From contig JAIPBL010000002.1 of assembly GCA_021739645.1 (NCBI GenBank), positions 121,082-185,081 of the forward strand: DNA of 64,000 nt, in the 5' to 3' direction. Under the pieces are notes generated by a model. The model was not told where the DNA came from. It saw only the letters and a list, made by a program, of their open reading frames with translations, and ran no database searches. The position numbers were made by a program, and so were the translations under genes. Each line of letters opens with the position of its first letter. Positions within the stretch are counted from its first letter, which is position 1. This document shows positions 45,876 through 53,732 of this stretch, piece after piece. This stretch comes from Saprospiraceae bacterium (GTDB taxonomy: Bacteria; Bacteroidota; Bacteroidia; Chitinophagales; Saprospiraceae).

Positions 45876-48800
45876 TCAAAGCTTTCCCACCACCAACTTC
45901 AGCGCCCTAGCACGCCTTCCTTCCGCCTGAATCCAAACCACATACCACCCCTCCTGCACGTCCGCCAGGTCAATGCGGACAGGTTCCAGCGGTGCCGAAT
46001 CCACCTCCATTTCCTTCACCAGCCGCCCCATCCTATCCACCAACAGAATCCGAACGATGCGGCCCTCCACGGCCCGCAGGTTCACGTCAACATACTCGTT
46101 GGCCGGGTTCGGGAAGAGCTTGTAATCATCGAGGTCGTCCCAAAATTCCAGCATCTGCACATTGGAAAATGCGAGGGAACCATTGTCCCGCAACTGCACG
46201 ATGCGATAAAAATTCCACCCCGGCAACGGCCGAAGGTCTGTGTGTTTGTAAGTAATAAAACCACCTGACGCATCGTCGTTTTGCTGCTCCGCAATGGGCA
46301 TCCAGGTAAACCCATCACCAGAGCGCTCCACACCGTACTGGACGGCATGCTCGCCACTGTTCGTGCTCCAGCGAAGTTTTGCGGTAGCACCATCTTGTTT
46401 CACAAACAACGAAAACACCTCGCCGGGCGCCCCGATGATGGGACTGGGCGGCGGGTTCAGCGTCCAAAGTGCCTCGTCATCCTCCACAGGTGTACCCGAT
46501 GTGTTGTTATTTGGCGAACTGTCAATGTCGGCGGGACTGGCCGTTTTCACCTGCACGAAATAGGGCAATGGGGTCGTATTTTGCAAACAAAACAGCACAA
46601 TCGTCATGGTTTTGGTCTGGCCTGCGGCCAAATTGCCCACCGTCCACTCCTGCGTGGACAAATCATAAGTCGTTCCAGCCGCTGGTGTGTTCAAGGTGTG
46701 GGCAAGCCCCTGCGGTATCGGCACCGTCAATTTCACTCCACTCGCTGCCGCCGTCCCGTTGTTCGTCAGGGTGATGGTAAACGTCACATCGTTCCAAATC
46801 AACAAGTTTGGGCTGCTCGCCGTCAGTGTCACTTCGAGGTCAGGCGCACTGCCGCCGGGAGCCGTTACCCCGAAGCTTCGGGTCACATCGGCAGCGGGGT
46901 TGTACTGCGCATTGCCAGCTTGGCTCGCCCGGATGCTGACCGTGCCTGTCGCTCCGGTCAGCGTCACTGTGTTGCCACTCAATGTCGCGGGGCCGCTCAC
47001 CAGCGTGAATGTCACTGGCAGCCCGCTCGATGCGGTTGCAGCGATGGTGAATGGTGGGCTGGTCGTCGTTTTGTTCGCCAAAGCATTAAATGTGATAGTC
47101 TGGTTCAGTAGCCCCGGCGCGCTCACGGTGAAGCTCCGCTCCACCGGAGAAGCCGCGTTCCAATTGGCGTTGCCAGCTTGCACTGCCCGCACCGTCACCG
47201 TGCCAGTCGTGCCGCCGAGGGTAATCGTATTTCCCGAAATGGTCGCTGGGCCGCTAACGATGTTGAAGCTGACAGGTAGCCCGCTCGTTGCACTGGCGGA
47301 AATGGAAAACGGCGCATCGGTCGTCACTTTGTTTGGAATTGCTGTAAATGCGATGGTTTGGTTTTGTGGGCCACTGCCCGGCGCTCCGGCGGTGAATGCT
47401 GCCTCGTCGTCCTCGTTCGGGGTGGGCGCCGTGCCGTTGCCGGGGGTGCTGTCGTTGTCGGCGGCGGCGGCGGCGCTCACCTGCGCGTAACCAATCAGCG
47501 GAGCATTTTGCAAAATGAAAAAGTTGCAGGTGATGGTGGCCGTTTCACCAGCATTCATCGTGCCGACCGTCCAAACTTGGTCGGTGAAAAGCCCGAAGCT
47601 GCCTTTTGACACCGACACCTCGTTTCCACCCACATAAACGACACTTGAAGGTTTTGGGAAGGAAACTTTCACACCGCTGGCCGCCGCCGTGCCCGCGTTG
47701 GTGAGGGTGGCGGTGAAACCGATGTTCCCCCATTGGGTAATCGTGGCGGGCGAGGCGCTCATCGTCAGTTCGAGGTCAACGCCACTGCCGCCGCCAGGGG
47801 TGGACACATTGAAACTGCGGTCAACGTTCGGGGCGGGGTTGTAGCTCGCGTTGCCGGGTTGCGAAGCACGAATCGTCACGGTGCCGGGCTGCCCGGTCAA
47901 TGTGACGGTGGCACCATTCAGCGTGGCCGGGCCACTGACCAGCGTGAACGTGACGGGGAGGCTGCTGCTGGCCGTGGCGGAGATGGCAAACGGCACGTCG
48001 GTCGTCAGTTTGTTTGAAATATTGTTGAACAAAATGGTCTGGCTTTGCAGCCCCGGCAGCCCCACCGTGAAGCTGCGGTCAACGGGGGCTGCGGCGTTCC
48101 AGCTCGCATTGCCCGCTTGCGAAGCACGAACCACCACGTTGCCAGTCGTGCCGCCAAGCACCACCGTGTTGCCGCTGACCGTGGCTGGGCCACTCACGAT
48201 TTGGTAGGTAACTGGCAGCCCGCTCGTTGCGGTAGCACCAAGGTTAAACGGCTGGTCGGTGGTCACTTTGTTCGGAATTGCGGGAAACGCAATTGTCTGA
48301 TTCTGAGGGCCTTGACCGGGGGCAAGCACGGTTTTGGCCACCTCGTCGTCCTCGTTGGCGATGCCAGGTGTACCGTTTGCGGGTGTGCTGTCGGAATCGT
48401 TTTGGTCACAGGCGCTTACCTCCGCCCAGGCCGTCAGGGGGGGTGCGGCGAGCAGGAACCAATTGACGGTCAGTGTTTGCGAAGCACCGCTTGGCAAGCT
48501 GGGCAGTGTCCAATTTTTTGTCCCATGAAAATCAAAATCCCCCGTCGAAGACGACCACTCGTTGCCGCCGACGTACACCGTGTTGAGCGGCTGCGGCACG
48601 AAGACTTTCACGTTGGTCGCTGTCGCAGTGCCTGAGTTCGTTACCGTGAACGTGCAACTGAGCGAGTTGTAGGCGTTCACCGTCGTTGGGGTGTTCGTCA
48701 ACGAAAGCGAGAGGTCAACGCCCCCTCCCCCACCCGCTTGGGTGACGGTAAAGCTGCGCTCAACGGGCGTGGCGGCGTTCCAACTGGCATTGCCGGACTG

Positions 48801-51764
48801 CAAGGCGCGCACGGTGACCGTGCCTGCCGACCCTGTCAATGTGACCATGTTGCCGCTGACGGTGGCCGGGCCGCTCACGATTTGGTAGCTCACCGGAAGG
48901 CTGCTACTTGCCGTGGCATTGAGGGTAAACGGCGGATTGTTGGTCAATTTGTTGGCTATCGCCGGAAAGGTGATGGTCTGGTTTTGCAGCGCCTGCCCAA
49001 AAGGCAAAAGCCGCATTCCGGGGATTGGACGCTCCAACATGCCGCCCGGCAGTTCCCAGCCCACGGCGAGGTTGTCGCCGCCCGTGCCTTCCTTCATCAG
49101 TGCCTCGATGTAGTATTGTTGGCCTTCGGCCAATGTGATGAGAGCGGATTGTTGCGAAGGAAACTTCGTCCACTCCTGCGGGTTCGTCCAACTGCTCACA
49201 CTGGCGATGAGTGTTTTGTTCGTGGGGCTGTTGTCGGTCGAGAGCCAAAGTTCTCCGTTGTCGTCGCTGGCAATCCAGAAGCGGTACTGCCCGGTGACGG
49301 GCGGACAGATGTAGCCGCGCACCCGCGTCCCGTAGTTGTCGAGGACGTTGGTGGGGATTTCAAAAATGTTGAGTGTTCCGGCCTGGTTGGGCGTGGTGGC
49401 CACGGGGATTTGGGCGACGGATGTACCCGTGATGCCAGTCCATCGCTCAAAGGAAATCGCCCCCGTGCCAGCGCAGCCGCTTGGCGGGGCCATGTTTACC
49501 CAAAAACGCTGCTCCACGTTCACAGCGGGGCCAACGGTTCCGTTGCCGGGCTGGGTGGCGGCGATGGTGACTTTGCCGGGCACGCCCGTCAGCGTGACGG
49601 TGTTCCCGAGTACCTGAGCCGGGCCTTCGGTAATGTAAAATAGGACGGGAAGCCCGCTCGTCGCACTGGCTGTGAGGTTGAAGGGCGTATCACCCACCAG
49701 TTTATCAGCAATCACAGAAAAGCTGAGGGTTTGGCTCGTTCCGGCGCAAGCCGGGAAAATGTCTTTTTGGTAAAAATCGCTCGCACCAGTCGGGTCGCTG
49801 ACCTTGAGTTTCACCCGGTACCAGTAGCTGGCTTCGTAACATTCGACGGGTGTGAGGTTGACAGTGGCCGTAGCTGTGGTGAAACTCTGCACGGGGTGCG
49901 AGTGCGCATTGTGGTACAAAATGACTTCCCAGAGGTACGTCAACTGCCCGGCGCTGTGGTTAGCATCGGTGACGGTGGCACTGAGGCTGAGGGGCGTGGT
50001 GGCACTGGGGTTGAAGGTATTGACTGCGTCAACGCTCGTTGCGACGATGCTGGGCGCGCTGTTGTTCAGCGAAATGTTGAGGCTGGTTTGGGCGGTGAGG
50101 CTGGTGATGTCCGTGACGGTGAGCGTGACGGTGTACCCGGTGGGGGAAGTTCCGGGGCTGTAAGTTTTGATGGGATTGGCTTCGGTGCTGGTGGTGCCAT
50201 CTCCGAAATTCCAGAGGTAGGCCAATGTGCCGCCATCTTGGTCGTAGGTGTTGAAGCTGGAAAACTGGACGGTGAGCGGGGATGTCCCGCTGTTTGGCGA
50301 AGCCGAAGCAAAAGCAACAGGAGCATGGTTGGTGCTGCCCGTGAAGCTGACGCGCCGGATCTGGTCTGGGTAGCGCACGTACCAGATGCCGCCCTGAGTC
50401 GGGTGAGTATTCACGAAGACGCAAGCGCCTGCCACGTTGATGAAATTGCGCACTTCGACGGGGTTGTAGTTGGCATCGAATCTGAAATTTCGGATCCAGC
50501 CTCCGCCGTAGTCTGCATGGAAGTAGGTGTCGTGCCACTCCGGCGGGAACTCGTGGCCGTGGTACCAAACCCCGCCCGTACTGGCGTTTCCGGTGAAGGA
50601 GGTGCCGGGCAATTGGCCCGAACCCACATTGACGACAGCGCCGTTGACCAAGCCACGCGCTGTGCCGCTGCGCCAGTCCACTTTTGGACGGTCGTGGGTG
50701 GCAGGGGCGTAGGCGGCATTGTTGTAGCCGGGCTGGTAGGTCATTCCCTCGTATTTTGGCCAGCCGAAGTTCATGCCGGGGGCATTCACTACATCCATTT
50801 CTTCCCGGGTACTCCATCCCACATCCCCCAACATGAACACGCCAGGGTTTCCGTCGGCAGGATTGTGGCTGCCAGTCTCTGGTACATGGCAGAACCGGTA
50901 GGGGTTTCGAACACCGCGGGCCCAGGTACGGGAAGCGACGGATTTTGGTTGTGATGCATTCCAATAGGGGTTGCTCGGGTAGCCATCGCCCGTTTGGGGG
51001 TTCAGTCGCAGTATTTTACCAGAATAGGATGTCAGGAGCTGGCAGCGGTACGCTCCGATATTCTCGGCGTTGGTGATGATGCCGGTGGCAATGGCTTCTG
51101 CAAAGTAAGTGGCGGGGTCGCTGCCCTGGTCTACGGCGTTGTAGCTGGCGCCATCGCCCATGCTGGCGAGCAGCGAGCCGTCCTGCCCGAAGGCGAGGGA
51201 GCCGGTGCCGTGGCTCTCGTGGAGGATGGGCGGGCCGTCGTTCACGGCGTTGCCAAGCAAAATAAATCGGCTGCCGGGAACGGTGCTGGCGTAGGTGCTG
51301 ATGTCCACCTGGTATCGCGTGATGCGCCCGATGGTGGCGTGGTAATACAGGTCGAGGTTGGGGTTGTATTGCGGAGTACCGAAATTGAGCAGGTGGTGGC
51401 GGTCAACGACATAGAACAGGTAGATGTAGCCGTTGGTGGTGAAATTGGGATCCAGCGCGAAGCCGAGCAGGCCGAAGTCGCGGTAGGCTGCCACTTCGTC
51501 GCTGATGTCGAGGAGTGGCGTCGGCTGTTTGACACCATTCACGACGACCCAGACTTTGCCGACGGTTTCCCAGACGTACATGCGCCCGTTGTTGTCCCAG
51601 GTGAAACCTGCGACCTGGTCGAAGCCAGTGAGGTAGAGGTTGTCGGAAAAGCCAGTGGGCTGTGCGCGCAGGCTGCCTTTTGCGAAGAAAAGCAAAATGC
51701 CGATGAAAATCAGGATGAGCGGCCAATAGCTGCCACGGTTGGAAACGGATGTCACTCGGTTCAT
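45876..51764 (-). CDS. giant T9SS protein: sugar dehydrogenase-like, PKD, PA14, repeated Ig-like and DUF11 domains
   Basis: 1962 residues with a signal/anchor (about 15-35). Domains in order: a PQQ-dependent glucose/sorbosone dehydrogenase-like propeller (about 40-480, with LLGFALDPNF, HGTGSLAFGQDGSL, WARGVRNPYRF and NFGWPKYEGMTY); a PKD domain (AYLWNFGDGTTS); an Ig-like part; a PA14-like domain (about 760-930, YRFWIASDDNGELWLS); then alternating copies of an Ig-like unit (QTITFPAIANK..GNASWNAA) and DUF11 units (VDLSLSLTNTP, VYVGGNEWS). The end is a type A sorting domain (YKLFPNPANEYVDV). It probably binds or oxidises extracellular sugars. Repeats are very similar to one another, so copy number may vary. 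Confidence 0.88.
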   Translation of the reverse strand: MNRVTSVSNRGSYWPLILIFIGILLFFAKGSLRAQPTGFSDNLYLTGFDQVAGFTWDNNGRMYVWETVGKVWVVVNGVKQPTPLLDISDEVAAYRDFGLLGFALDPNFTTNGYIYLFYVVDRHHLLNFGTPQYNPNLDLYYHATIGRITRYQVDISTYASTVPGSRFILLGNAVNDGPPILHESHGTGSLAFGQDGSLLASMGDGASYNAVDQGSDPATYFAEAIATGIITNAENIGAYRCQLLTSYSGKILRLNPQTGDGYPSNPYWNASQPKSVASRTWARGVRNPYRFCHVPETGSHNPADGNPGVFMLGDVGWSTREEMDVVNAPGMNFGWPKYEGMTYQPGYNNAAYAPATHDRPKVDWRSGTARGLVNGAVVNVGSGQLPGTSFTGNASTGGVWYHGHEFPPEWHDTYFHADYGGGWIRNFRFDANYNPVEVRNFINVAGACVFVNTHPTQGGIWYVRYPDQIRRVSFTGSTNHAPVAFASASPNSGTSPLTVQFSSFNTYDQDGGTLAYLWNFGDGTTSTEANPIKTYSPGTSPTGYTVTLTVTDITSLTAQTSLNISLNNSAPSIVATSVDAVNTFNPSATTPLSLSATVTDANHSAGQLTYLWEVILYHNAHSHPVQSFTTATATVNLTPVECYEASYWYRVKLKVSDPTGASDFYQKDIFPACAGTSQTLSFSVIADKLVGDTPFNLTASATSGLPVLFYITEGPAQVLGNTVTLTGVPGKVTIAATQPGNGTVGPAVNVEQRFWVNMAPPSGCAGTGAISFERWTGITGTSVAQIPVATTPNQAGTLNIFEIPTNVLDNYGTRVRGYICPPVTGQYRFWIASDDNGELWLSTDNSPTNKTLIASVSSWTNPQEWTKFPSQQSALITLAEGQQYYIEALMKEGTGGDNLAVGWELPGGMLERPIPGMRLLPFGQALQNQTITFPAIANKLTNNPPFTLNATASSSLPVSYQIVSGPATVSGNMVTLTGSAGTVTVRALQSGNASWNAATPVERSFTVTQAGGGGGVDLSLSLTNTPTTVNAYNSLSCTFTVTNSGTATATNVKVFVPQPLNTVYVGGNEWSSSTGDFDFHGTKNWTLPSLPSGASQTLTVNWFLLAAPPLTAWAEVSACDQNDSDSTPANGTPGIANEDDEVAKTVLAPGQGPQNQTIAFPAIPNKVTTDQPFNLGATATSGLPVTYQIVSGPATVSGNTVVLGGTTGNVVVRASQAGNASWNAAAPVDRSFTVGLPGLQSQTILFNNISNKLTTDVPFAISATASSSLPVTFTLVSGPATLNGATVTLTGQPGTVTIRASQPGNASYNPAPNVDRSFNVSTPGGGSGVDLELTMSASPATITQWGNIGFTATLTNAGTAAASGVKVSFPKPSSVVYVGGNEVSVSKGSFGLFTDQVWTVGTMNAGETATITCNFFILQNAPLIGYAQVSAAAAADNDSTPGNGTAPTPNEDDEAAFTAGAPGSGPQNQTIAFTAIPNKVTTDAPFSISASATSGLPVSFNIVSGPATISGNTITLGGTTGTVTVRAVQAGNANWNAASPVERSFTVSAPGLLNQTITFNALANKTTTSPPFTIAATASSGLPVTFTLVSGPATLSGNTVTLTGATGTVSIRASQAGNAQYNPAADVTRSFGVTAPGGSAPDLEVTLTASSPNLLIWNDVTFTITLTNNGTAAASGVKLTVPIPQGLAHTLNTPAAGTTYDLSTQEWTVGNLAAGQTKTMTIVLFCLQNTTPLPYFVQVKTASPADIDSSPNNNTSGTPVEDDEALWTLNPPPSPIIGAPGEVFSLFVKQDGATAKLRWSTNSGEHAVQYGVERSGDGFTWMPIAEQQNDDASGGFITYKHTDLRPLPGWNFYRIVQLRDNGSLAFSNVQMLEFWDDLDDYKLFPNPANEYVDVNLRAVEGRIVRILLVDRMGRLVKEMEVDSAPLEPVRIDLADVQEGWYVVWIQAEGRRARALKLVVGKL

Positions 51765-52083
51765 AGATTTTGGATTTTAGTGTTTGTCGAATACAGTGTT
51801 TGCTTGGCAATTGCCAATAGTACGGGGGGAGTCCAGACTTGATATTTGAAAGGGATGTGAGTGGAAAGAAATGCTAAACTTATCAGGAAGATGGAGCGAA
51901 GATAATTCAGGTTTATCGAAAACCGAGTATTTAAGGCGATATTTATCAGGATAAACTATGCTATAACAAGAAAGCATGGATCCATCAAAATCTTTTGGGG
52001 GGCAAATGCGGCGCACAGCAAGTCGTTGATTTGTTGTTCACATTTTGATGGTGTTTATTTGAAATTATGATGACTTTTACCTC
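51765..52083. other. 319-base divergent intergenic region
   Basis: It separates the giant gene (minus) from the patatin gene (plus). AT-rich; no gene, palindrome or convincing promoter match was seen. Confidence 0.4.
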
Positions 52084-52860
52084 ATGAAAAAAACTTCCCC
52101 TACCATTGGCCTCGTTCTCTCCGGCGGCGGCGTGCGCGGCGTGGCGCACCTCGGCTTGCTTCAAGTGCTCGAAGAAATCGGCATTGAGCCGGTCGTATAT
52201 TCCGGTACGAGTGCCGGGGCACTGGTTGGAGCGTTGCGGGCTGGTGGGCACTCCGTGGCAACCATTTTGGACTTTTTCAAAAACACGTCCATTTTCAAAA
52301 TGAGCCACTTCAGTACCCGGAAGCCCGGCTTCATTGACTCCGACAAGTTCATCCCGATATTAAAGGAATTGCTTCCCGACGACGATTTTGGAGCACTGGA
52401 AAAGAAGCTTTACGTCACTGCGACGGACATGGTGCGGGGGAGGCAACGGACGTTTTCGCACGGGCCGCTCATCCGCCCAGTGCTGGCTTCGGCGGCGTTC
52501 CCGGTGGTGTTCACCCCGGTAGAAATCGAAGGGCATCTGTACACCGACGGTGGCGCGCTGAACAACTTTCCCGTGGAGCCGCTCACGGGAGAGTGCGAGC
52601 TGATTATCGGCTCAAACGTTCACCCGTTCAAAGACCTGCAACCCAGCGACATCAAAAATACCTTGTCGGTGATGGAGCGGCTGTTCCACCTCAGTATCCA
52701 CCACCATTCGGTGCAGAAGTACCACATGTGCAACGTGGTAATTGCTCCGCAAGAACTGGCGGCATTCGCTACTTTCGACCGATCACATTTTGATGAAATG
52801 TTTGAGATTGGGTACAAGGCAGCCCATGCGAAGCGGGCGGAAATTGAGGCGTTGCTGTAA
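52084..52860 (+). CDS. patatin-like phospholipase
   Basis: 258 residues without signal peptide. Oxyanion loop SGGGVRGVAHLG (about 14-25), nucleophile elbow GTSAG (Ser about 43) and the DGG dyad motif in YTDGGALNNFP are all present and correctly spaced. Patatin-like enzymes hydrolyse phospholipids or other acyl esters. Intracellular RssA-like members have this size. The stop codon TAA at 52858-52860 is the first triplet of a REP-like palindrome. No operon partner is visible. Confidence 0.92.
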   Translation: MKKTSPTIGLVLSGGGVRGVAHLGLLQVLEEIGIEPVVYSGTSAGALVGALRAGGHSVATILDFFKNTSIFKMSHFSTRKPGFIDSDKFIPILKELLPDDDFGALEKKLYVTATDMVRGRQRTFSHGPLIRPVLASAAFPVVFTPVEIEGHLYTDGGALNNFPVEPLTGECELIIGSNVHPFKDLQPSDIKNTLSVMERLFHLSIHHHSVQKYHMCNVVIAPQELAAFATFDRSHFDEMFEIGYKAAHAKRAEIEALL

Positions 52861-52879
52861 CACGGACTGCCAGTCCCTG
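52858..52879 (+). repeat. TAA-palindrome copy 5 (forms the patatin stop codon)
   Basis: TAA then CACGGACT-GCC-AGTCCCTG, one mismatch in the right arm, followed by CTTTCGCAC. The TAA is the patatin stop. Confidence 0.85.
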
Positions 52880-53009
52880 CTTTCGCACTTCCCAAGTTTG
52901 CAGCCCTCCTTTTCTCAAGAAGGTGTCACACAAACATGGTTTGTGCTTTTTTGATGCTGGCGGTGCTTTTTTCGGAACGCAGGTTGGCAGGTTGTTTTAC
53001 GCGGGAAAG

Positions 53010-53031
53010 CACGGTCTGGCAGACCGTGTTA
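53010..53031 (-). repeat. TAA-palindrome copy 6 (forms the stop codon of the Uma2-like gene)
   Basis: On the minus strand TAA then CACGGTCT-GCC-AGACCGTG, the same arm variant as copy 3. The TAA at 53029-53031 ends the minus-strand gene 53029-53649. It faces copy 5, so the two copies flank about 130 bases of non-coding DNA. Confidence 0.85.
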
Positions 53032-53649
53032 CTTGTGGGGATTGATGCCCTTCTTTTCGAGGTATTTTCCGACGTTGAAGGACACCCCGTCAAGCACTTG
53101 GGTATCTCCGTTCCAATCTGACCAAAGCCAGGTTTTCTCGCCTTTTTTTGCGACAATAACTTTTTGAGCATTGGACAAAATCCAGATGACTTTTTCCGCC
53201 CCAAATTTGAACAGTTCGTTGGTTTTTAAATTGATGTACCCGGTTTCGCCGAGGTCTTCCACGTCGGCACGGATGTCAACTTCGATAAAGATTTTGGCGG
53301 GAACGTTCACGTAATGGGCGTCCACGAGGTCAGGGGTAAGCACGGATGTTTCGAAGACGCCAATGTCGGAGGCTGGGTTGTTGCGGTGGTCGATGTGGAG
53401 GCCGATTTCGTTGGATAGTATCCAATATTTTTCATCGTCCAGTTTGAAAAGCGTTTTCATCAGGTAGCTGACGATGATAGATTGTAGTCCGCTGGAGCCC
53501 ATGATTTCTTCGATGGTTTTTGTTTTGTTCAAAACATCACGGTAGCCCTTGCGGTAGTACACGCGCCCAGCCAAGGTTTCGTAAACCAACTCCTCCGGCA
53601 GGGTTTTCGCAGTTTTCTTCGTTCCAGGTTTGGCGGCTATGGCTTCCAT
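53029..53649 (-). CDS. Uma2-family (DUF820)-like protein
   Basis: 206 residues. A Lys/Thr-rich N-terminus leads to a helix (TIEEIMGSSGLQSIIVSYLM) and a restriction-endonuclease-like beta core: NPASDIGVFE with the Asp, PAKIFIEVDIRAD with the Glu, then ETGYINLKTNELFKFGAEKVIWILSNAQKVIVA. The pattern matches Uma2 proteins but is more divergent than the gene at 45199-45783. Its stop codon belongs to the repeated palindrome. Role unknown. Confidence 0.7.
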   Translation of the reverse strand: MEAIAAKPGTKKTAKTLPEELVYETLAGRVYYRKGYRDVLNKTKTIEEIMGSSGLQSIIVSYLMKTLFKLDDEKYWILSNEIGLHIDHRNNPASDIGVFETSVLTPDLVDAHYVNVPAKIFIEVDIRADVEDLGETGYINLKTNELFKFGAEKVIWILSNAQKVIVAKKGEKTWLWSDWNGDTQVLDGVSFNVGKYLEKKGINPHK

Positions 53650-53732
53650 GATTTATTTTTCTCCAAAGTTAAGACTAAACCAGACTTTTGCAAAACGGTT
53701 ACTTTTCCAATTTTCATCAAACCCACACCGAC

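Noticed and set aside
49731..50954. Plus-strand open frame of 407 codons
   Set aside because: Antisense of the giant T9SS protein, whose domains continue through this region without a break.
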